Assembly (NCBI RefSeq): GCF_019904235.1
Contig: NZ_CP063202.1
Location: 1,674,001 to 1,738,000, forward strand
From: Erythrobacter sp. SCSIO 43205
Lineage (GTDB): Bacteria > Pseudomonadota > Alphaproteobacteria > Sphingomonadales > Sphingomonadaceae
DNA length: 64,000 nucleotides
Reading direction: 5' to 3'
Numbering within the stretch: the stretch's first letter is position 1; every line of letters starts with the position of its first letter. Of this stretch, positions 59,036 to 64,000 are shown piece after piece. The position numbers and the translations under genes are program-made. Below the pieces are notes generated by a model that was given only the letters and a program-made list of their open reading frames with translations, searched no databases and was not told the DNA's origin.

Positions 59036-59713
59036 ATGATGTCGAACGCGCAAACTTTGAAACCCGCTTCCTCGACCCTTGGCTGGGGCAGCGCCATAGT
59101 GTTGGGTTTCATTGTCCCTGCAATCGGGATTTCGTACCTTGCGCAATCCCCAGATAGCGCGAGCGTCCTTGTCGCTTTGCCAATGACGCTCGCTCTATCC
59201 GTGATGGGCGCTACCCTTATTGCGGCTGCGACAGATGGACGCTTATGGGTCGGCATAGTCGTAGGCTTGGGCGTGCTGATCGCTCTTGCTCTTTTGGCCA
59301 GCGCGCTCGGCCTGAGGGTTAGTCTCAGCCCCGTTCTCACGATCCTTGCCGCGGTGCTCGCAAGTCTCAGTTTCGCAGCGCGAGGAAGCCTGTTCGCCCG
59401 TTCAGCTGAGGGGAGGGGGTGGCTCATTGCTTTGGGTGTATTAGCAGGGGAGAGCGCTGTTGTCCTTTCGTCCCTCATCGACCCTGACCTTTGGCCTGGC
59501 TGGCTCCTTGCGCTTCTGCCCGCGCAATGGGCAAGCCTGGCGTTCAAAGCGGCGCTTACCGGAACCACAGCGCTTGCGCCGCTTTTGGCACTTGGCGGGA
59601 CAGCCATGGCGACATTGTTCGTGGTGCAAATGTGGCCGCGTCGTTGGACCTATGGGATCATGTTTGGTGTATGGCTTGGCCTATCTGCTTTGGTTTATCA
59701 CACGAACTTCTGA
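59036..59713 (+). CDS. Polytopic membrane protein, unknown function
   Basis: About 225 residues; the start is uncertain (ATGs at 59036 and 59039, a TTG at 58997, none with a good ribosome site). Seven or so hydrophobic segments: SAIVLGFIVPAIGISYLAQ, LVALPMTLALSVMGATLIAA, VGIVVGLGVLIALALLASA, VLTILAAVLASLSFAARG, WLIALGVLAGESAVVLSSL and later ones. No motif recognised. It lies 60 bases after the phytase on the same strand. Confidence 0.65.
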   Translation: MMSNAQTLKPASSTLGWGSAIVLGFIVPAIGISYLAQSPDSASVLVALPMTLALSVMGATLIAAATDGRLWVGIVVGLGVLIALALLASALGLRVSLSPVLTILAAVLASLSFAARGSLFARSAEGRGWLIALGVLAGESAVVLSSLIDPDLWPGWLLALLPAQWASLAFKAALTGTTALAPLLALGGTAMATLFVVQMWPRRWTYGIMFGVWLGLSALVYHTNF

Positions 59714-59719
59714 TCAGCG

Positions 59720-61633
59720 TCATGATTTCTCGGTCTGGTCAAGCGCCCCAAACTCGTCCAATTCCTCCAGATCGTCCTGTCCCATGATCTGCGCCATTTG
59801 CTCACGCAAGAGCGGATCCCACTCATTGCGCAGCTTCTTGATGAGGGCGATCATTTCCTCGTTTTCCCATGGTGGCGTCCCGAATTCGAAAGCTTCGGCC
59901 ATCGGGAGCATGGTGGAACGGTCCATTTCTTCGAATTTGGCGGTCATGGCGTTGGCTCGCTCGCTCGAAATGCCGAGCGCCTCGTAAGCAGAGCGGCCCA
60001 TGCGAAGCGAGCTGTCATAGGTTTCGCGGATGATGTCGCGGCAGCCAAGCGACCACAGCTCAAACACATGGCTGCGATCATAAGCGCGCGCGACGATGTG
60101 CACGTCAGGATAGGTTTTCGCGACAAAGCGGACGAGGCGGTTGGTCGCCTCCTTATCGTCGATCGCGATGATGAGAAGGCGCGCTTTTTCAATCCCGGCC
60201 GATTTCAGAAGGTCAGGCCGCACAGCATCGCCGAAATAGGTGCGGATGCCGAATTTGCTAAGGCGGTCGATCTGAGCTGAGGAATAATCAATGACGGTCG
60301 TGCGATAGCCCGCTGTCTCCAGCATACGATCGACAATCCCACCTACGCGCCCGCGGCCGGCAAGGATGATGTCGGAAGGGTCTTCGATAGTATCAAAGGC
60401 GCGCTCGCGTTCCTTTTGATAGTGACGCAAGATCACCTTGTCGTAAAAGATGAACAGCAGCGGGGTGACCAGCATCGACATCGCCACGATCAGCAGCAAT
60501 TGATCGGCGAGTGGCTTTGGCAGGACATAGGCGCCGACAGCGAAGTTTAAGAGAACAAAGCCAAACTCCCCCGCTTGCGCGAGGCCCAGTGAGAAGAGCC
60601 AGCGGTCCTGCCCCTTGATCTCGAAAAAAGTGCCGAGTGCATAAAGCACCGCGACTTTTGTAACGATTAGAACTGCGGTCCACGAAAGGACGCTGACATA
60701 ATCTTGTGCGAGAAGCGCGAAGTTTATCCCTGCGCCAACCGTTATGAAAAACAGGCCGAGCAGGAGCCCCTTGAACGGCTCTATGTCGCTTTCAAGCTCG
60801 TGTCGGTACTCGCTATTGGCAAGCACCACGCCGGCAAGGAAGGTGCCAAGTGCAGGGGAGAGGCCAACCACTGTCATCAACAAGGCGATTCCGACTACTA
60901 CAAGAAGCGCAGTCGCAGTGAACAGCTCGCGAAGGCCCGCCATGGCGATGAAACGGAAAAGGGGCCGGGTAAGATAATTGCCGGCCAGCGCGACCGCGGC
61001 AATCGCTGCGAGGGTCGCAAGGCCAGCTGCCCATGTGGGCAAGCCATCTAGAAGATTAAGACCGCTGTGCCCTGTATCGCCATGCTCCCCCGCAGCGCTT
61101 GCGGCGTCAGCGGCAAGGTCTGGCAGAGCAAGAAGCGGCAGCAGCGCCAGCATCGGGATGACCGCAATGTCCTGAAACAGCAGGACCGAGAAGGAGGATT
61201 GCCCGCCTTCTGTTTTCATCAGGCCTTTTTCATCGAGTGTTTGCAGGATGATCGCTGTCGATGACAACGCGAGAATCATCCCAACGGCAAGGGCAGTCTG
61301 CCACGCTTCGCCAATGACCAGCGCGTAAACCGCCATAACAGCCATGGTGACGAGCACCTGGCCCCCGCCAAGACCGAGCAGGCGCACGCGCAGCTCCCAT
61401 AATTTTTTGGGCTCAAGCTCAAGTCCAATAAGGAAGAGCATCATCACGACGCCAAATTCGGCAAAGTGTTGAAGCGCAACGACATCAACCCCCAGCACAT
61501 CCAATGCAGGGCTAATCGCCATGCCGGCGATCAAATAGCCCAGAACAGAACCAAGGCCGAGCCGCGCGGCAATCGGCACTGCGATAACGCCTACGGCAAG
61601 CAGGATCGTGGCGAGGAGCAGGAACTGTGTCAT
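59720..61633 (-). CDS. Kef-type K+/H+ antiporter with RCK domain (CPA2 family)
   Basis: 637 residues. About 12 TM helices (first 390), with the family's LGLGSVLGYLIAGM, MLFLIGLELEPKKLWELR and ALSSTAIILQTLDEKG; then an RCK/TrkA-N regulatory domain (DIILAGRGRVGGIVDRMLET, GDAVRPDLLKSAGIEKARLL) from about 415 to 535 and a roughly 100-residue acidic tail. Exports K+ in exchange for protons when the RCK domain senses electrophiles or nucleotides. No KefF/KefG ancillary gene is adjacent. Confidence 0.92.
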   Translation of the reverse strand: MTQFLLLATILLAVGVIAVPIAARLGLGSVLGYLIAGMAISPALDVLGVDVVALQHFAEFGVVMMLFLIGLELEPKKLWELRVRLLGLGGGQVLVTMAVMAVYALVIGEAWQTALAVGMILALSSTAIILQTLDEKGLMKTEGGQSSFSVLLFQDIAVIPMLALLPLLALPDLAADAASAAGEHGDTGHSGLNLLDGLPTWAAGLATLAAIAAVALAGNYLTRPLFRFIAMAGLRELFTATALLVVVGIALLMTVVGLSPALGTFLAGVVLANSEYRHELESDIEPFKGLLLGLFFITVGAGINFALLAQDYVSVLSWTAVLIVTKVAVLYALGTFFEIKGQDRWLFSLGLAQAGEFGFVLLNFAVGAYVLPKPLADQLLLIVAMSMLVTPLLFIFYDKVILRHYQKERERAFDTIEDPSDIILAGRGRVGGIVDRMLETAGYRTTVIDYSSAQIDRLSKFGIRTYFGDAVRPDLLKSAGIEKARLLIIAIDDKEATNRLVRFVAKTYPDVHIVARAYDRSHVFELWSLGCRDIIRETYDSSLRMGRSAYEALGISSERANAMTAKFEEMDRSTMLPMAEAFEFGTPPWENEEMIALIKKLRNEWDPLLREQMAQIMGQDDLEELDEFGALDQTEKS

Positions 61634-61811
61634 GCGTCAGTGGCTATGGCTAAAGCCGCGCAATCACAAGCCGTTTGCCGCAGCATGGCCGCAAGGGCTT
61701 CGAAGCACACGATAAGATTGCCTGTGACTTTGCGGCATAAGGTGACTTGCGGGGGCAGTGAGGCGGGCTTATTCGTGCGCCCCATCCAGGAACAATATCG
61801 CGAAGATAATA

Positions 61812-62981
61812 ATGACAACGCAAACACAATCGCAAAACAGGGATGAGGAAATGGCCCTCACCGGGCGGCCCGTTATCTCTGCAACCGGGCTTTTTACGCC
61901 CGAAGAGACGATCACCAATGAAGAGCTGGTCGCCAGCTTCAACGAATATGTCGACCGCTATAACGCGACCAACGCCGACGCGATCGAGGCGGGCGAGGTG
62001 GAGGCGCTGACCTATTCCTCGGTTGAATTCATCGAGAAAGCGAGCGGGATCAAGGCGCGCCATGTGATGAGCAAGGAGCCGATCCTCGACCCTGATATTA
62101 TGGCCCCGCGCTGGGAAGAGCGCGGAAACGATGAACGTTCCATGATGTGCGAGATTGGCGTCACCGCCGCGCTTCAGGCTCTGAAACGGGCAGGGCGCAA
62201 GCCTGAGGATGTGGACGCGGTGCTGTGCGCTGCGTCCAATATGGAACGGCCCTATCCTGCCATGGCGATTGAGATCCAGCAGGCGCTTGGCATCGACGGC
62301 TTTGGCTTTGACATGAATGTCGCGTGTTCGTCGGCGACCTTCGGTATTCAGACGGCGGCCGATTATGTGCGCGCTGGCAATGCGAAAAGCGTTCTGGTGG
62401 TGAGCCCTGAGATTACCTCAGGCCATCTCAACTGGCGCGACCGCGACAGCCACTTTATCTTTGGCGACGTGGCGACAGCCGTGCTGGTGGAAGACGCTGC
62501 GATTGCGCCCAAAGAGCACTGGGAGATTTTGAGCACTAAGCTCAAGACGGTGTTCTCCAACAACATCCGCAACAATTTCGGCTTTCTGAACCGCGCCGCG
62601 CCGGAAGGCGAGGGCAAGGCTGACAAGCTTTTTGTCCAGGAGGGGCGCAAGGTCTTCAAAGAGGTCGTGCCCATGGTCGCCGATATGATCATTGCGGAAG
62701 CCAAGAACCTCCAAATGGACCCGGCAACCCTTCGCCGCCTGTGGCTCCACCAGGCCAATGCGGGCATGAACCGCCTGATTTCTCAACGCGTGTTAGGTCA
62801 CGAGGCAAGTCCTGATGAAAGTCCGACGGTGCTCGATACCTATGGCAACACCTCGTCGGCAGGCTCAATCATCGCCTTCCACTCACACAGTGAGGATCTG
62901 AAAGCCGGTGACACCGGGCTCATTTGCAGCTTTGGTGCTGGATATTCAGCAGGTACAGTGTTCGTTCGCAAAAACGCCTGA
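61812..62981 (+). CDS. Beta-ketoacyl-ACP synthase III-like enzyme
   Basis: 389 residues from the ATG at 61812 (an ATG at 61851 is possible). Thiolase-fold enzyme with the Cys-His-Asn triad of KAS III: C172 in NVACSSATFGIQTAADYV, H313 in LHQANAGMN, N346 in TYGNTSSAGSI. It is longer than housekeeping FabH (about 320), with an extra segment early (EYVDRYNATNADAIEAGEVE), so it is probably a second KAS III with a different starter acyl-CoA. Divergent from the Kef gene and followed by psd. Confidence 0.88.
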   Translation: MTTQTQSQNRDEEMALTGRPVISATGLFTPEETITNEELVASFNEYVDRYNATNADAIEAGEVEALTYSSVEFIEKASGIKARHVMSKEPILDPDIMAPRWEERGNDERSMMCEIGVTAALQALKRAGRKPEDVDAVLCAASNMERPYPAMAIEIQQALGIDGFGFDMNVACSSATFGIQTAADYVRAGNAKSVLVVSPEITSGHLNWRDRDSHFIFGDVATAVLVEDAAIAPKEHWEILSTKLKTVFSNNIRNNFGFLNRAAPEGEGKADKLFVQEGRKVFKEVVPMVADMIIAEAKNLQMDPATLRRLWLHQANAGMNRLISQRVLGHEASPDESPTVLDTYGNTSSAGSIIAFHSHSEDLKAGDTGLICSFGAGYSAGTVFVRKNA

Positions 62982-63063
62982 GGGCTTTGCATTTTAAGGA
63001 TTAGCGCGCCTGGCTGAACCAAAGAGTTGTTTGGGAGCCGGGCAGTGCCTAAATGGATGACCT

Positions 63064-63813
63064 ATGGCAGGTGAAATTCTCGATAATCAGGGCCGCGGCG
63101 AAGCAAGCTGGGGTTGGCCCTCGATCCATCCGGAGGGGCGCAAATATGGCGTGATCGCAATTGCCATTGCGCTCGTGCCGCTCCTGTTCGGCTGGCAGTT
63201 CATCGGCTGGCCTTTGCTTCTTTTGTCGCTAGGCGTTTTCGCGTTTTTCCGCGACCCTGAGCGCGTTGTGCCGCAAGACGATAAGTCCATTGTCGCACCT
63301 GCTGACGGGCTTGTGACGCTTATCCAAGAGGTTGAGCCGCCCGCTGAAATGCTGGGCAATGATGGCTCTGGCGTCCCCGGTCTGTCGCCGGGCCCGGTCA
63401 CCCGCGTGTCGATTTTCATGAGCGTGTTCGACGTTCACATCAATCGTGCGCCCATCGCTGGAACGGTGCAGCGGGTTGTTTATATTCCGGGTAAATTCGT
63501 CAATGCCGACCTCGATAAGGCATCCGAAGAAAATGAGCGTCAGCTGGTTCTGATTGAACGCAATGACGGCCTGATGATCGGCTTCACGCAGATCGCAGGG
63601 CTGGTCGCGCGGCGCATCGTGCCTTTTGTAAAGCCCGGCGATACCGTGGCCAAGGGACAGCGCGTGGGGCTTATCCGCTTTGGCAGTCGCGTGGATGTGT
63701 ATCTTCCCGCAGGCACTCAGCCAAAGGTTTTGATGGGGCAACGCATTGTCGCAGGTGAAACGATCCTGGCCGAAGTGGGCGCATCCGCCCTGCTCGAAGG
63801 CATTGCGCAATAA
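63064..63813 (+). CDS. psd: Phosphatidylserine decarboxylase proenzyme
   Basis: 249 residues, short (PSD-B/archaeal-like) form. Two hydrophobic segments near 25-60 anchor it to the inner membrane. [33 protein letters not shown] (catalytic His) and the cleavage site [11 protein letters not shown], where Ser208 becomes the pyruvoyl group, are seen. Makes phosphatidylethanolamine. pssA begins two bases later. Confidence 0.94.
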   Translation: MAGEILDNQGRGEASWGWPSIHPEGRKYGVIAIAIALVPLLFGWQFIGWPLLLLSLGVFAFFRDPERVVPQDDKSIVAPADGLVTLIQEVEPPAEMLGNDGSGVPGLSPGPVTRVSIFMSVFDVHINRAPIAGTVQRVVYIPGKFVNADLDKASEENERQLVLIERNDGLMIGFTQIAGLVARRIVPFVKPGDTVAKGQRVGLIRFGSRVDVYLPAGTQPKVLMGQRIVAGETILAEVGASALLEGIAQ

Positions 63814-63815
63814 TT

Positions 63816-64000
63816 GTGGCCAAGCGACCCTCATCTGGCGACGTGGAAAACCGAGTGGGCCCGAAAGCTGCGGAGGATGACGACATCTCGTCAGGCAAAC
63901 CATTGGGCGTAGATGTTGTCAGCGCAGAAGAGAAAAGCGGGCTTTCCCTGCGCGCCATGCTCCCTAATGCAATCACGGCAGCAGCATTGTGTTCGGGGCT
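63816..64000 (+). CDS. pssA: CDP-diacylglycerol-serine O-phosphatidyltransferase, N-terminal part (cut by window edge)
   Basis: GTG start two bases after psd; 61 codons, open to the end. After a polar stretch of about 48 residues comes LRAMLPNAITAAALCSG, the membrane-entry segment of PssA (CDP-alcohol phosphatidyltransferase family). The psd-pssA order is common and the product feeds Psd. The polar lead is longer than usual. Confidence 0.85.
   Translation, partial: MAKRPSSGDVENRVGPKAAEDDDISSGKPLGVDVVSAEEKSGLSLRAMLPNAITAAALCSG

Overview
The window looks like a chromosomal segment of an alphaproteobacterium of the order Sphingomonadales, most like Erythrobacter and relatives (Erythrobacteraceae). 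This is inferred, not tested by any search. The signs are moderately high G+C, many TonB-dependent receptors, an NDUFS4-type complex I accessory subunit, a GTA-type three-TM holin, a DUF6456-like protein, the order aroQ-accB-accC and yajC-secD-secF, and an SRP RNA beside dnaX-ybaB. Nearly all of it is ordinary chromosome. I see no insertion sequence, integrase, CRISPR array or prophage block.

Layout. 1-1522: a LuxR-type regulator flanked by two related winged-helix proteins (one cut by the window edge). 1519-4622: ettA and an active-looking diguanylate cyclase. 4623-11063: a compact leftward chemotaxis operon, STAS-cheA-cheR-cheB-cheD-cheY-cheW-(88-aa protein), with ATGA stop/start overlaps at STAS/cheA, cheR/cheB and cheB/cheD. 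Next to it, in the other orientation, is a CheB-like protein (11326-12354) that has lost two of its three catalytic residues. 12376-18328: a ShlB/FhaC-type outer-membrane transporter, a FecR-domain protein with a long acidic, Gly/Asn repeat tail, and a CHASE2-(degenerate GGDEF)-EAL phosphodiesterase. This is the best candidate here for a poorly described system. 18372-18598: tRNA-Pro(UGG) and a CAU tRNA (probably Ile2).

18718-28643: a polysaccharide-deacetylase-like protein, a large degenerate histidine kinase, an Lrp regulator, a GFA-family protein, NDH-2, accC/accB/aroQ, a stand-alone BLUF photoreceptor, and a small DksA-like zinc-finger protein behind a perfect FNR-type box (27822-27835). 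An orphan GTA-type holin follows. 28724-35234: a CitE-like lyase, a TonB-dependent receptor, tRNA-Pro(GGG) and yajC-secD-secF. 35243-35352 is a REP/MITE-like inverted repeat. 35353-46989: glycosyltransferase coupled to an XRE regulator, a DUF6456-like protein, a Uup-like ABC-F ATPase, a SIMPL protein, a PepSY-like protein with a two-component pair, chorismate mutase, polyprenyl diphosphate synthase and HrpB.

47028-64000: NDUFS4-like protein, a second palindromic repeat, SRP RNA, dnaX, ybaB, lon, hup, a lipoprotein, an RlmB-type methyltransferase and tRNA-Tyr. Then come a TonB receptor overlapping a beta-propeller phytase, a membrane protein, a Kef-type antiporter, a KAS III-like enzyme, and psd followed by the start of pssA. 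Sensory and second-messenger functions dominate (chemotaxis, two c-di-GMP enzymes, BLUF, several sensor kinases), together with envelope biogenesis and nutrient scavenging. Gene starts were often moved inward from the longest open frame to fit a Shine-Dalgarno site, a signal peptide or a stop/start overlap; this is stated where done.
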